IMG/VR virus record: IMGVR_UViG_3300027782_000168
Span: 1-38,674 of that record
Direction: 5' to 3' (one strand)
Length of the DNA: 38,674 bases
DNA from: a virus
This document shows, piece by piece, positions 9,465 to 18,463 of the stretch. A program made the translations under genes and the position numbers. The notes beneath the pieces are model-generated. The model had not been told where the DNA came from and made no database searches. It saw only the letters and a list, made by a program, of their open reading frames with translations. How positions within the stretch are numbered: position 1 is the stretch's first letter; each line of letters begins with the position of its first letter.

Positions 9465-11891
9465 TTAAGCTGAACATCCAAAACACTCAAATGGACTATC
9501 TTCAGGTTTTTGGGTTAAACCCGTTTCAAGGTAATCTACTTTTGGTGTTTCAACCTTTTGACCTTGTTTTTCAACCTTGGACAAATCCAACGCTAAGTGT
9601 TTAGCTCCTGTTGAAATAGCTTTAGTTCTAACATAGTAACATAAAGTCTTTAATCCTTTTTCCCACGAGTGGAAGTGTGAAGATGTAATCTTTGACAACG
9701 TTGGATTTGACATATAAATGTTCATTGATTGAGATTGGTCAACAAATGGTGCTCTTTCAGCCGCCATATCAATAAGTTCTCTCTGAGAAATCTCCCAAAT
9801 AGTTTTGTACTTATTAATCAAATGTTCAATTCTCTTAACCTTTTTAGCATAGTTCTTATCTTCAGTATCAAGATAGTTGTTGAAGTTAACATTTTGGATT
9901 GACCCTTCGTTTACAATTATTTCATTTTTTAATTCTTCACTCCAAATTCCAATCTTCTCAAAATCATTAATCAAATACTTGTTAACAATTAAGATTTCAC
10001 CACCAACAACACGTCTATTAAATAATGCCGAGTGAGCTGGTTCAGTCATTTCAAATGAACCTGTAATCTTAGCAGAAGATGCAACTGGCATCTGAGCAGT
10101 AAATAAAGAGTTACATACACCATATTGTTTAACATCTTCTTTTAATGAAGCCCAATCTAAGAATAAATCAGATTCATTTAGCCCCCACATATCAAATTGG
10201 AAAATACCTTGTGACATTGGTGACCCTTCAAAGAATTTATATGGTTGTTTAAGACCTCTTTTACATAAATCATTACTTTCAAAGATAGCAGCGTAATAGA
10301 TAGCTTCGAAGATATTCTTATTTAAATTTCTTGCTTCTTCAGATGTGAAAACATAGTCCATTAAAAAGAATACATCGGCAAGACCTTGAACACCAATAGC
10401 AATAGCTCTTTGTTCTAATCCTCCTTTTAATCCTTTTGCGGTTGAATAACTATTAATATCTACAACATTATTTAATGCTCGAACCACTTTTTTAGTTTCG
10501 TTAATTAATAATGTATAGTCAAACTTGCCTTCTTTAATAAAGTTCTTTAATACAATTGAAGACAATGTACAGATAGCTGTTGTTTCTTCATCAGTGAATT
10601 GAACAATCTCAATACATAAGTTTGATTGTTTAATCACACCAATGTTTTGATGGTTAGTTTTCTTATTAACACTATCTTTAGCACATAAGTAAGGAACGCC
10701 TGTTTCAACTTGGGATTCAATAACTTTAGTCCAAATTTCTTGAGCTTTAACTTTCTTACCAAGGCCCATTTGTACCGCTTTATTGTAGTTTTCTTCGTAT
10801 TCATCACCGTAAGATTCTTGTAATGGTTTGATACCAGCTTTAAGAATATCGTTTGGACAGAATAAGTACCAATCAGTATTATCTTTAACCGCTCTCATAA
10901 AGTTGTCAGGAATCCATAATGCTGTAAATAAGTCACGAGCTCTTAATTCATCTTTACCTGTATTTTTCTTGATGTCAAGTAAGTCAAAAATATCTTTGTG
11001 CCATGGTTCAATGTATATGGCTGCACTACCAGGTCTTCTACCTTGTTGATTGAAGAATCTTAATGACTCATTAACAATCTTTAAGTATTTTAATAAACCT
11101 CCCGCAAATCCTCCTGAACTATTAATTCTACTTTCCTTACTTCTAATGTTAGACATTGATAAACCAATACCCGCAGCGTCTGAAGAATATGTTGAAATAT
11201 CACTCAAAGTTTTTAATAAACCATCACGAGAATCTGAATTGTTATAATGTAACACACAAGAAGCCAACTGAGGAACTTTAGTTCCCGAGTTAATCATAAT
11301 TGGAGTCGCTTTAGATATTAGTTGGTCAGACAATGACTTGTAATAATCAACCGCCTCCTCATATGTATTAGTCACCCATAGAGCAACTCTCATATACATA
11401 TGTTGCGGTCTTTCAACAACTTTACCATTAGGTAACTTCAACAAGTACATCTCAGTTAATGAACGCCATGCAAAATAATCAAAATTATAATCATTCTCGT
11501 GATTGATAACCGCATCTATCTTATCTGTGCCATATCTTTCAATAATTTCAATAAGTTTGTCATGAACAACACCGTCAACATGTAACATTTTCATTGTATT
11601 TGAAAAACTTGGGTCAGTTTCTTTGTGGTACGAAGATATTGCAACTGAAGAAGATAACCTTGAATAGTCATAATGACTACCTGTATATGATGCTGCAATC
11701 TCACATACTAACTTATCTAATTCTTTAGTAGTAATAAAACCTTCAGTTGGAATTGACGTAATTACTTTGATGAAAATCTCATCAGAGTTTACACTTAACC
11801 CTTTTGCTGCTTTTTTAATTCTGTTATAAATTTTTTGCGGATTAAACACAACGTCCTCTCCCCCTCTTTTTTTAATCTTTAATGACATCAT
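9465..11891 (-). CDS. nrdA: Class Ia ribonucleoside-diphosphate reductase, large subunit
   Basis: The 808-residue protein reduces ribonucleotides to deoxyribonucleotides with NrdB, supplying phage DNA synthesis. Residues 1-95 form an ATP-cone-like regulatory domain (RGGEDVVFNPQKIYNRIKKA). The catalytic barrel shows C212 (LASCVLH) and C441 (AICTLSS) as the redox pair and C426 in NLCIEI as the thiyl-radical cysteine, with N424 and E428 beside it. The paired tyrosines of the radical path are in TLCYYVRTKAIST and the C-terminal shuttle is CFGC. The 15-residue gap between radical cysteine and second redox cysteine matches eukaryotic R1 (mouse C429/C444), not E. coli NrdA (C439/C462). Two consecutive ATGs begin the gene; either could be used. 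It follows nrdB by 12 bases and ends at a terminator. Confidence 0.97.
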   Translation of the reverse strand: MMSLKIKKRGGEDVVFNPQKIYNRIKKAAKGLSVNSDEIFIKVITSIPTEGFITTKELDKLVCEIAASYTGSHYDYSRLSSSVAISSYHKETDPSFSNTMKMLHVDGVVHDKLIEIIERYGTDKIDAVINHENDYNFDYFAWRSLTEMYLLKLPNGKVVERPQHMYMRVALWVTNTYEEAVDYYKSLSDQLISKATPIMINSGTKVPQLASCVLHYNNSDSRDGLLKTLSDISTYSSDAAGIGLSMSNIRSKESRINSSGGFAGGLLKYLKIVNESLRFFNQQGRRPGSAAIYIEPWHKDIFDLLDIKKNTGKDELRARDLFTALWIPDNFMRAVKDNTDWYLFCPNDILKAGIKPLQESYGDEYEENYNKAVQMGLGKKVKAQEIWTKVIESQVETGVPYLCAKDSVNKKTNHQNIGVIKQSNLCIEIVQFTDEETTAICTLSSIVLKNFIKEGKFDYTLLINETKKVVRALNNVVDINSYSTAKGLKGGLEQRAIAIGVQGLADVFFLMDYVFTSEEARNLNKNIFEAIYYAAIFESNDLCKRGLKQPYKFFEGSPMSQGIFQFDMWGLNESDLFLDWASLKEDVKQYGVCNSLFTAQMPVASSAKITGSFEMTEPAHSALFNRRVVGGEILIVNKYLINDFEKIGIWSEELKNEIIVNEGSIQNVNFNNYLDTEDKNYAKKVKRIEHLINKYKTIWEISQRELIDMAAERAPFVDQSQSMNIYMSNPTLSKITSSHFHSWEKGLKTLCYYVRTKAISTGAKHLALDLSKVEKQGQKVETPKVDYLETGLTQKPEDSPFECFGCSA

Positions 11892-11903
11892 AATTTTATA
11901 ATA

Positions 11904-12851
11904 TTAAAAATCGTCGACAAATGAAATTGCCTCATTTAATTTAGCCTTTTGGTATTCTACTGTTCTTCCCTCAAAGAAGTTACCTTTTGTTTCAATTGCA
12001 ATTTGCTCCATGAATTTGAATGGTTGTTCAACATTAAATTCTTTTTTACAACCAAATTTAAGTAATAATCCATCAACAACAAACTCAAGATATTGTTTCA
12101 TTAAATTTGAATTCATACCAATAAGTGACACAGGTAATGATTCAGTAATGAATTCTTTTTCAATCTCAAGTGCAGATAATAAGATTTCTCTAATTCTTTT
12201 TTCACTTGGTTTGTTTTCTAAGTGATTGTTTACCAAATGGATTGCAAAGTCACAATGTAAGTTTTCATCTTTAAAAATTAAAGTATTAGCATTACATAAT
12301 CCTTGCATGATACCTCTTGATTTTAACCAAAAGATTGAACAAAATGACCCTGAAAAGAAAATACCTTCAACAGCGGCAAATGCAACTAATCTTTCTTGGA
12401 ATGATGCATTTTCAATCCAATCTAAAGCCCACTTGGCTTTCTTTTGTACTGCAGGTAAGTTATCTAAAGCAGTAAAACATTTATTCTTCTCATCTTCACT
12501 TGAAATGTATGTATCAATCAAAAGTGAGTACATTAGACCATGGATGTTTTCCATAGCTAATTGCATACCATAAAAGAATTTTGCTTCAGGATATTGAACT
12601 TCCCTATAAAAGTTCTCAGCTAAGTTTTCGTTTACAATACCATCTGATGCTGCAAAAAATGATAAAATATTTTTTATAAAATATTGTTCATTTTCTGAAA
12701 GATTACTCCAATCTCTGATATCCTCTGTTAAATCTATTTCTTCAGCGGTCCAAAACGCCGCTTGGTGCATTTTATAAAACTCCCAAATATCATCGTGTTT
12801 AATGGGGAATATTACAAAACGCTCAGGATTTGTTACTAAAATTTTTTCCAT
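11904..12851 (-). CDS. nrdB: Class Ia ribonucleotide reductase, small subunit
   Basis: The 315-residue protein makes the diiron-tyrosyl radical used by NrdA. All metal ligands are recognisable: D44 (EIDLTED), E101 and H104 ([10 protein letters not shown]), E162 ([11 protein letters not shown]), E196 and H199 (FKDENLH). Y108 stands seven residues after E101, exactly as Y122 follows E115 in E. coli, so this is a tyrosyl-radical enzyme. The C-terminus AISFVDDF resembles the eukaryotic R2 tail that docks into R1 (FTLDADF-type). It is shorter than T4 NrdB (388) and closer to eukaryotic/Bacteroidota R2. It sits between the helicase and nrdA with short gaps, in one transcript. There are no introns, inteins or frameshifts. 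Confidence 0.97.
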   Translation of the reverse strand: MEKILVTNPERFVIFPIKHDDIWEFYKMHQAAFWTAEEIDLTEDIRDWSNLSENEQYFIKNILSFFAASDGIVNENLAENFYREVQYPEAKFFYGMQLAMENIHGLMYSLLIDTYISSEDEKNKCFTALDNLPAVQKKAKWALDWIENASFQERLVAFAAVEGIFFSGSFCSIFWLKSRGIMQGLCNANTLIFKDENLHCDFAIHLVNNHLENKPSEKRIREILLSALEIEKEFITESLPVSLIGMNSNLMKQYLEFVVDGLLLKFGCKKEFNVEQPFKFMEQIAIETKGNFFEGRTVEYQKAKLNEAISFVDDF

Positions 12852-12871
12852 GTTATTTTTTTGTTTTTTTG

Positions 12872-14248
12872 TTATGATTTTTTTTCTTCTCTTTCTTTTC
12901 TTTTTTCCAACAACTCCTTAACTCTATCTCTCTTTCTTTCCTCTTGTTGTTCTTCAAAACCTAAGAATGTTACTGAACTCTCTGTGTCAATCTCCAAAAG
13001 TTCGTTATTGAACTTACAGTTTTCAAACACAACACCATCTTTACCGATTCTTGACTTGGTGATTGCAATTGTCGCCAAGTTCATTTCCTTTTGTTGTAAA
13101 GTTTTTGCCACCGTTATGATTACGTGACCTACTTGAGCCTTCTTAATAGACCCACCCATTTGGTCTGTTGTTACAACTTCTGATGAAATTGAAGACCTAT
13201 TACCTTGAGTTGCTGTCCAACCCACTAAAGACAATTCATGACACATTGCTTCAAACCCTCTCATTACTGAACCTTCAGCTTTCCACTCGTCCTTACTTGT
13301 ACTTTCAGGTACCACACAATCAATATAGTCCAAAAGAACTAAATCAATCTTTGTACCATCGGCAATCATTTTTCTAATCTGATTCTTAATTTGAGACATA
13401 GACATTGAATCTGATGGTAATTTTTTTAAGATTAACTCATTTTTCATTGTGTTCTGAATTTCACTAAGCTTACCCATAACTTCTTCTTTGTGAAGAACCA
13501 AGTTATCAGGCTCAATACCTGTCCAAAGGGTAAAATGTTTTCTTTGAACAATCTTTGGGTTATCCTCAAAAAATATCTGAAGTACATTATATCCAAGGTT
13601 AAATGCCGTGTTTGCAATCTTAGTCAAAATGGTTGTCTTACCAACACCTGTAGGCGCTAAGATTACACCTATTTCCCCCTTCGCCAGTCCACCTTTAAGT
13701 AGTTTGTCTATACCAGGTATACCAATCGGAATTGGATGTCTAAAATCCTCATCTAATACAGTATCAAGATTGGAGAAGATATCAGTTAATCCTGTATCTC
13801 TTTCTCCAACTTGTAATGCTTCACGAACAAGTCCTTCAACTTTGTCGTATGACTCAAAGTCTCCTTCATTAATAATTTTCTGAGCTCTGTCCATAGCCTT
13901 TTGAAGTTCTTGTTGTTTACAAAACTTCAAGGCTTTTTCTTGAACAAATATACTACCTTCAAATGGTGCGTCCTTGACTTGTTTCAAAGTGTCAAGTACA
14001 ATCTTAGCAACAAGTTCTTGAGAAATTTCAGATTTTACAATCTGTTCCAAAGTGTCGAAGTTAGGGGTAGACTCATACTTAACATAATATTCTTTAGTCA
14101 TCTGTAAGATGATTTTGAAATATTTGTTGTCAAAATATGAACTTTCAATGACATCCATAATTGATGATGAAAATTCTCTATCTATGATAAGTTGGTTTAA
14201 AAGTTGTAGTTGAAAAGTGTTCCCTAAGTATTCAAAATTCTTGTTCAT
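12872..14248 (-). CDS. 41: Replicative DNA helicase, DnaB/T4 gp41-like
   Basis: The 458-residue protein (T4 gp41 is 475) has a helical N-terminal domain (about 1-150) and a RecA-like motor domain. Walker A is APTGVGKT at 198-205 and Walker B is LVLLDYID at 303-310. The later [10 protein letters not shown] segment matches the H3 sensor region of DnaB-family helicases, and [12 protein letters not shown] with KSRIGKDG the H4/arginine-finger area. The last 30 residues are very charged (Glu/Arg/Lys-rich), possibly a flexible tail for partner binding. It would unwind the fork 5'-3' together with a primase, which is not in this window. Gene order uvsX...40-like-41 mirrors T4. Confidence 0.93.
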   Translation of the reverse strand: MNKNFEYLGNTFQLQLLNQLIIDREFSSSIMDVIESSYFDNKYFKIILQMTKEYYVKYESTPNFDTLEQIVKSEISQELVAKIVLDTLKQVKDAPFEGSIFVQEKALKFCKQQELQKAMDRAQKIINEGDFESYDKVEGLVREALQVGERDTGLTDIFSNLDTVLDEDFRHPIPIGIPGIDKLLKGGLAKGEIGVILAPTGVGKTTILTKIANTAFNLGYNVLQIFFEDNPKIVQRKHFTLWTGIEPDNLVLHKEEVMGKLSEIQNTMKNELILKKLPSDSMSMSQIKNQIRKMIADGTKIDLVLLDYIDCVVPESTSKDEWKAEGSVMRGFEAMCHELSLVGWTATQGNRSSISSEVVTTDQMGGSIKKAQVGHVIITVAKTLQQKEMNLATIAITKSRIGKDGVVFENCKFNNELLEIDTESSVTFLGFEEQQEERKRDRVKELLEKRKEREEKKS

Positions 14249-14282
14249 ATAGTATTGTTTGCCCCCGTGTTTTATTAAATAT

Positions 14283-14735
14283 TTACTTACTTAAGTCAAA
14301 GTCCAAATATCTGAAACTTAATTTTGAAGATGAAAAAATGTCAGTCAATTCACGTAAGACATCTTTCAAAAAAGGTCTCACATCAACTGTATAACGTACT
14401 TTTGGTGGAAAATTTTTCCCATCAAATGCTCTATGACAAATTGTCTGTTCTCCAATTTTGATATAGATGTTGAAGTCCTCAGGTCCTTCAGTAAAAGATG
14501 TCTCCATAATAGAATGGTCATCATAAATTGCTTCTTTGTTATCTATCATATAGGTAACTGTTTTCATCTTCAAATAGTATTGAAGTTCATGTGTAATCGC
14601 CTTGATGTAATTATAGAAATCTACAGAATTCTTCGCCTTAGGATTGTATCCTCTAACATTGAAAAATCTCTGTACAACGATGTTGTCATTCAACGTCATT
14701 AAGAATTCCATCTTGGTGCTGTCTTGTTCTTTCAT
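14283..14735 (-). CDS. Putative T4 gp40-like protein (head-vertex assembly chaperone)
   Basis: This 150-residue protein has no enzymatic motif. Its N-terminal half reads MEFLMTLNDNIVVQRFFNVRG, then NPKAKNSVDFYNYIKAI, followed by alternating strands and an amphipathic end (DVLRELTDIFSSSKLSFRYL). In T4 the order is uvsX-40-41. Here the same slot between uvsX and the helicase holds this gene, with only the nuclease gene added upstream, so gp40 is the best guess. The N-terminal pattern also looks like gp40-type proteins of marine T4-like phages as I remember them, but I could not align it. It may equally be an unrelated replication accessory. The start ATG at 14735 is 4 bases from the nuclease stop, indicating coupling. 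Confidence 0.5.
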   Translation of the reverse strand: MKEQDSTKMEFLMTLNDNIVVQRFFNVRGYNPKAKNSVDFYNYIKAITHELQYYLKMKTVTYMIDNKEAIYDDHSIMETSFTEGPEDFNIYIKIGEQTICHRAFDGKNFPPKVRYTVDVRPFLKDVLRELTDIFSSSKLSFRYLDFDLSK

Positions 14736-14739
14736 AATT

Positions 14740-15738
14740 TTAATTTTTATTATTTCTTTTTTCTTTTCTTGTTAATTTCATAAATGGTTTTAAAAAGTTT
14801 ACCCAAGCTTCATCGTCTTTGGGTAGGTACTTAAAGAGTCCGTCTTCCATCATCATTCTCATTAAGTTTTTATATCCCCTATCTGTAGGGTCTATAGTGT
14901 CGGTTTGGATTTGTTCTACTAATTCTTTTCCTTCATATGTTATTAATGGGTTAGATAAATCAACAATTCTTTTATTTTCCGAATAAAATACTTCTCCAAA
15001 TATACCGCTTTTTGTTCGTCCTGTCAAAATATTGTCTAATACTTTGGACTTTTTCTTTTGCTGAATAATTCGTGCGTTATCCAATAATTCGTGAGTAGTG
15101 CAGGATTTAACCAGCATTTCGGGGAATAATTTGACCAATGTTTTTTCTCCAAGTCCTTCAATACCATCTATATTGTCCGACTTGTCCCCTGTAAAAATTT
15201 TACACAATAAAACATTGTAGTGGGGGATTTCCACTTTGTTAATTGTAATCATATCCCCATCCTTATAGTATTGTTTGTGGATAGGGGAGTATATGGTTAC
15301 ATTCTCCGAAATTAATTGGGTAAGGTCTTTATCACTTGAAAAAATGATAATCTCCTCTTCTGTTGAAATTTTGCAATAGTGAGCAATGAGGTCATCAGCC
15401 TCATTGTTCGCCATCTCTATTTGTCTCACAAATATCTCTTCAAGGTATTGTTTTACTCTTTCTTTCTGTTGCAGATATGACTCGTATTTGAATTCGTTCA
15501 TATCTTGGCGTCGGTTTGCCTTGTACTGAGGATATATTGCCTTTCTCATTGAAGAGTTTGACTCACCATCCCAAAACACAACCACCTTATCATGATTATG
15601 TTCCTCTAAAAACTTACGTAATATGTTAATGAAGTGATACACTCCACCCACATGATTACCTTCGTTATACAAGTCCCTAACCCCATGAAATCCAATCTTA
15701 AATAGATTGTCTCCGTCAACTAATAATGTCTTAATCAC
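14740..15738 (-). CDS. rnh: RNase H / 5'-3' exonuclease (flap endonuclease family)
   Basis: The 332-residue protein belongs to the FEN/5'-nuclease family of T4 RNase H (305 residues), which removes RNA primers and 5' flaps. It shows LLVDGDNLF at the N-terminus (D8, D10), the helical-arch side VVFWDGES (D57) with R/K-rich YPQYKANRRQ, acidic metal ligands NNEADDLI (E113, D115, D116) and SSDKD (D136, D138). The helix-3-turn-helix DNA-binding motif is GDKSDNIDGIEGLGEKT at 184-200. The start codon is GTG at 15738 (GTG ATT AAG); no nearby ATG preserves the conserved VDGD strand. In T4 rnh lies elsewhere, so its place between uvsX and gp40-like gene is a local rearrangement. Confidence 0.93.
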   Translation of the reverse strand: MIKTLLVDGDNLFKIGFHGVRDLYNEGNHVGGVYHFINILRKFLEEHNHDKVVVFWDGESNSSMRKAIYPQYKANRRQDMNEFKYESYLQQKERVKQYLEEIFVRQIEMANNEADDLIAHYCKISTEEEIIIFSSDKDLTQLISENVTIYSPIHKQYYKDGDMITINKVEIPHYNVLLCKIFTGDKSDNIDGIEGLGEKTLVKLFPEMLVKSCTTHELLDNARIIQQKKKSKVLDNILTGRTKSGIFGEVFYSENKRIVDLSNPLITYEGKELVEQIQTDTIDPTDRGYKNLMRMMMEDGLFKYLPKDDEAWVNFLKPFMKLTRKEKRNNKN

Positions 15739-15768
15739 AACAGTGATTTAAAATGTGAAACAAATAAT

Positions 15769-16770
15769 CTAATCTTCTTTTTCTTCTTTTAAAGTAAATT
15801 CACCATCTGTACCGATAATGTCTTTCCAATAGTCCGCGTATTCTTTCTTGTAGTTTTCGATTGAAGTCTTCTCTTCAGATGCTTCTTTACCAGCTAAGAA
15901 TCCGTGTGGTGTAACAATAATCTTTCCATCTTCATAACCCAATCCATTGATGTGGTTCTTCATAACAGAAATTTTTGTTCTAATCGCAAACTTGACACTT
16001 CTCTTGTCTTTAGTTGCTGTAATCTTGTTTGTACCCGCACCTTTTTGATTACCAAATAAAAATACCAATGATGAGTTTAACCAAATGGCCTCACCACCTT
16101 TAGCTTTAATTTTTGGTTGTCCAAAAGGATTGTCAGGCAACTCAACCCATGGTTGGTTAACTATGATAAGAGTATTTTCGTATTTAGAATCTGCTTTACG
16201 AGACCCTGAAATTCTTTGGTTAATACCCATACCAATTTTGTCAGCCAAGGTTGATGCGTTGTGTTGTTTACCTCCTTTTCCTTCGTAAGTCATCTTACAA
16301 GGAACTGAACCAACAGAATCCCATAGGAATAATAAACTATAGTCTAATTCACCTTTCTCCTGAGCATCCAATAATTCATTGATATAATCAGTAATTTGTT
16401 CAATGTAACTAAAGTTATTGTTGAAGATGTAAAATCCATCCCAATCTAATTCCCCCGTTTCTTTGTCAACAACTTCATCACATTCAAACCCCATAAGTTT
16501 AGCATGTTCAAAAGACCACTTCTGTTCTGTGATGATGAATACAGGTAGAATGCCTTTCTTTTGAGCATCAACGGCACATTTAACTAAAGCAGTTGTCTTT
16601 CCCGTATCTGAGTGTCCAAGAAACATATTTAAATGTCCGATGGCAGGTCCAGGTAAACCAACAGCATCTAAGAAGTCAGGTCCTAAATCAAAAAACCCTT
16701 GAGGTTTATATTTTGCAGAAGTTGAGAACTTCTTCTTCACTGAACTGAAATCGTTTTTCTTAATCGCCAT
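15769..16770 (-). CDS. uvsX: UvsX/RecA-like recombinase
   Basis: The 333-residue protein has the RecA/UvsX ATPase core: Walker A GHSDTGKT at 52-59, Walker B LLFLWD at 146-151 followed by SVGSVPCK, and the L1/L2 loop region around GINQRISGSRKAD and IIVNQPWVELPD. The short N-terminal arm (KKNDFSSVKKKFSTS) is typical of UvsX rather than bacterial RecA, which has a longer C-terminal domain. The C-terminus is acidic (LKEEKED). UvsX forms filaments on ssDNA cleared of gp32, driving recombination-dependent replication and repair. It follows the gp32 gene, separated by a hairpin. It is slightly shorter than T4 UvsX (about 390). Confidence 0.95.
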   Translation of the reverse strand: MAIKKNDFSSVKKKFSTSAKYKPQGFFDLGPDFLDAVGLPGPAIGHLNMFLGHSDTGKTTALVKCAVDAQKKGILPVFIITEQKWSFEHAKLMGFECDEVVDKETGELDWDGFYIFNNNFSYIEQITDYINELLDAQEKGELDYSLLFLWDSVGSVPCKMTYEGKGGKQHNASTLADKIGMGINQRISGSRKADSKYENTLIIVNQPWVELPDNPFGQPKIKAKGGEAIWLNSSLVFLFGNQKGAGTNKITATKDKRSVKFAIRTKISVMKNHINGLGYEDGKIIVTPHGFLAGKEASEEKTSIENYKKEYADYWKDIIGTDGEFTLKEEKED

Positions 16771-16790
16771 GTATTTTTTTGTTTAAAAAT

Positions 16791-16812
16791 GGGGTAGGTA
16801 TTTCACTACCCC
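16791..16812 (-). terminator. Hairpin terminator/attenuator between gp32 and uvsX
   Basis: Arms GGGGTAG and CTACCCC (16806-16812 and 16791-16797 on the minus strand) enclose an 8-base loop and are followed by ATTTTTAAAC. It starts 7 bases after the gp32 stop codon and ends 20 bases before the uvsX ATG. Partial termination here would keep gp32, needed in stoichiometric amounts, above uvsX and the downstream genes. No separate promoter for uvsX is evident, so readthrough is presumably incomplete termination. Confidence 0.7.
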
Positions 16813-16818
16813 GTGATA

Positions 16819-17676
16819 TTAGAATGGTAAATCTCCCGCAGGTTCTTCATCTACTTGAGGGTCAACATAAGATGGTTTCTCAGGCTTAGCTCCTCCGATT
16901 GAAGTTGTATCTTCAGTGTTGTTTTCATAAACATATCCACCTTTTTCATTATCCCACTTCGGTGTTTCTCCACGAGCAATAGCCTCAAGATAATCAACAG
17001 GTTTTTTAGAATAAACATCTAACCAAGTTAATTCATCTTCAACCCAAGCTTTAGATTGTGCCGCTTCTGCGTGAACAGGACCTTGGTCTTCATACATAAT
17101 TGTAGATACACTTGTGTAGTCTTTACCCGCGTTTGTTTTAGATTTTGTTAACTCAATGATTAAGTCACGACCATTTGTTGGGTCGGTAACATCTCCTTTG
17201 TTTCTCCAAATTGGAATGATTTTATCTAAGATACCATCATTCTTATAATTGTGTTTGAATCTCCAAAACTTTGGTCCGTCCTCTTCGTGGTCACGGTCAA
17301 TAACTTTGACGATATAAAACTTACGAGACTTATATTGTTTCGCTAATTCTTTATCAGATTCTTTTCCTGTTGACATTAACTCTTCGTAAACCTCATTCAA
17401 AGGTGAACGCTCGTTGTCATTTTTACCTGGGTCATAGAACTTTTGCCATTGACCACCAACTTGGATTTCGTGGTACCAAGCCTCCTTGAATGGCGATGAG
17501 CCATCTGGTGTTGGTAGGATACGAACTCTTCGTTGTCCTGATTTCTCTTTATCTCCTAAGATTAAAGCGAAATACTTCTTCATTCTTTCGTCTTGCGACA
17601 TTTTACTTTGGGCCCCGCCCGATGATTGTTGTGATTTTTCGTACTGCGCCAATACGGCGTCTAATGAACTCATCAT
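16819..17676 (-). CDS. 32: Single-stranded DNA-binding protein, gp32-like
   Basis: The 285-residue protein (T4 gp32 is 301) shows the gp32 core: a basic N-terminal patch (DERMKKYF), the OB-fold start RRVRILPTPDGSSPFKEAWYHEI, then PGKNDNERSPLNEV, KFYIVKVIDRDHEEDGPKFW and NGRDLIIELTKSK. An acidic C-terminus ends DEEPAGDLPF. There is no cysteine in the whole protein, so the T4 zinc site (one His and three Cys) is absent. The DLPF end resembles the tip of bacterial SSB proteins. It coats ssDNA and organises UvsX, helicase and polymerase. Two ATGs begin the gene. It is the first gene of the replication transcript, behind a sigma70-like promoter and with an attenuator after it. Confidence 0.93.
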   Translation of the reverse strand: MMSSLDAVLAQYEKSQQSSGGAQSKMSQDERMKKYFALILGDKEKSGQRRVRILPTPDGSSPFKEAWYHEIQVGGQWQKFYDPGKNDNERSPLNEVYEELMSTGKESDKELAKQYKSRKFYIVKVIDRDHEEDGPKFWRFKHNYKNDGILDKIIPIWRNKGDVTDPTNGRDLIIELTKSKTNAGKDYTSVSTIMYEDQGPVHAEAAQSKAWVEDELTWLDVYSKKPVDYLEAIARGETPKWDNEKGGYVYENNTEDTTSIGGAKPEKPSYVDPQVDEEPAGDLPF

Positions 17677-17712
17677 AATTTTTTATATTAAATTGTTAAA
17701 TTGTATGATATA

Positions 17713-17740
17713 AGTATAGGTGTTTTATTCGTTATGTCAA
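17713..17740 (-). promoter_or_regulatory. Sigma70-like early promoter of the gp32 operon
   Basis: On the minus strand a perfect -35 box TTGACA (17740-17735) is separated by 16 bases from TATACT (17718-17713). The gp32 start is about 37 bases further. The same stretch can be read in Bacteroidota style as TTTG, 19 bases, TATACTTA, a partial match to TTTG/TAnnTTTG. It overlaps the end of the U-tract of the upstream terminator. No late-type TATTTAT element occurs here, so this operon seems to be driven by host-type RNA polymerase. Confidence 0.7.
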
Positions 17741-17746
17741 ATAAAA

Positions 17747-17769
17747 AAGACCACCGAGTGGGTGGTCTT
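17747..17769 (-). terminator. Rho-independent terminator after the 222-aa gene
   Basis: A perfect 9-base-pair stem AAGACCACC/GGTGGTCTT (arms 17747-17755 and 17761-17769) has a 5-base loop, followed on the minus strand by TTTTATTTG. It ends the hub/baseplate transcript just before the gp32 promoter. The minus-strand orientation fits the T-tract best. Confidence 0.9.
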
Positions 17770-17790
17770 AATTATTAATATTTTTGAATA

Positions 17791-18459
17791 TTAATATCCT
17801 TCTTTTTCAAATCCAGGATTTTGAAATGATGTTTTGATGTCATTCACATTAAGGTCAGTTACTTCGTCTGCTGTTAAAACATAATCATTTTTTCCCGTCT
17901 TTTCCATCTCATCTTTCTTGTCATCAAAAAATTGTGATAACTTTTGATTAAATGGATATGAGTCGTATGTTCTTAGTTCTAATTTTTCTTCAGGAGTCTT
18001 TTCTCTATATTTCTCAATCTTACTTTCCAAAGAGTTTAGTTTGTTCATAATACTATCCATCTCAGATAACTTAGATTCCAAATTACTTATTTGACCAAAC
18101 AGATTTTCAAAATAATCATCTTGTTTCTTTTCAATATTTTTTTGAGAATCAACTAATTCAGTAATATCAAGTTCTTCACTACCTGATTCATCTACTTCTT
18201 TTTCTTCAGAGTTACCCTCATCATCAATTTTTTCAACATCAGGGTCATTTTCCACATCAATAGGTTCAGCAGGTGGCGCTGGAGCTTCAGGAGCCGCAGG
18301 TTCTGCAGGTGCTGGAGGAATTGGTGCTTCCGCACCAGGTGCTGGCGCTAACGCTCCTAAATCTGGTTCAGCAGTAGCTGCATCTTGTTCCATAATATAT
18401 TGATTGATACTTTTGTATCTTTCAATTTCACTTAATATTTTTTTTCTGTCTACCTTCAT
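17791..18459 (-). CDS. Putative virion protein with Ala/Pro-rich linker and coiled coil
   Basis: The 222-residue protein has a basic helical N-terminus (MKVDRKKILSEIERYKSINQ), then an Ala/Pro/Glu linker at about 30-65 (repeats of PAPAEP type), an acidic segment (about 66-95), a predicted coiled coil at about 98-150 with heptad-like leucines (FGQISNLESKLSEMDSIMNK), and a C-terminal part ending NDIKTSFQNPGFEKEGY. No catalytic motif or membrane segment. The linker DNA is clearly richer in G+C than its surroundings because of Ala/Pro codons. It sits at the end of the hub transcript before a terminator, 4 bases after the 74-residue gene. A structural or scaffolding role is plausible, but the family is not recognised. 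Confidence 0.8.
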   Translation of the reverse strand: MKVDRKKILSEIERYKSINQYIMEQDAATAEPDLGALAPAPGAEAPIPPAPAEPAAPEAPAPPAEPIDVENDPDVEKIDDEGNSEEKEVDESGSEELDITELVDSQKNIEKKQDDYFENLFGQISNLESKLSEMDSIMNKLNSLESKIEKYREKTPEEKLELRTYDSYPFNQKLSQFFDDKKDEMEKTGKNDYVLTADEVTDLNVNDIKTSFQNPGFEKEGY

Positions 18460-18463
18460 TTTA

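Noticed and set aside
12226-12573. Plus-strand ORF antisense to nrdB
   Set aside because: Shadow frame of a conserved gene with all metal ligands on the other strand.
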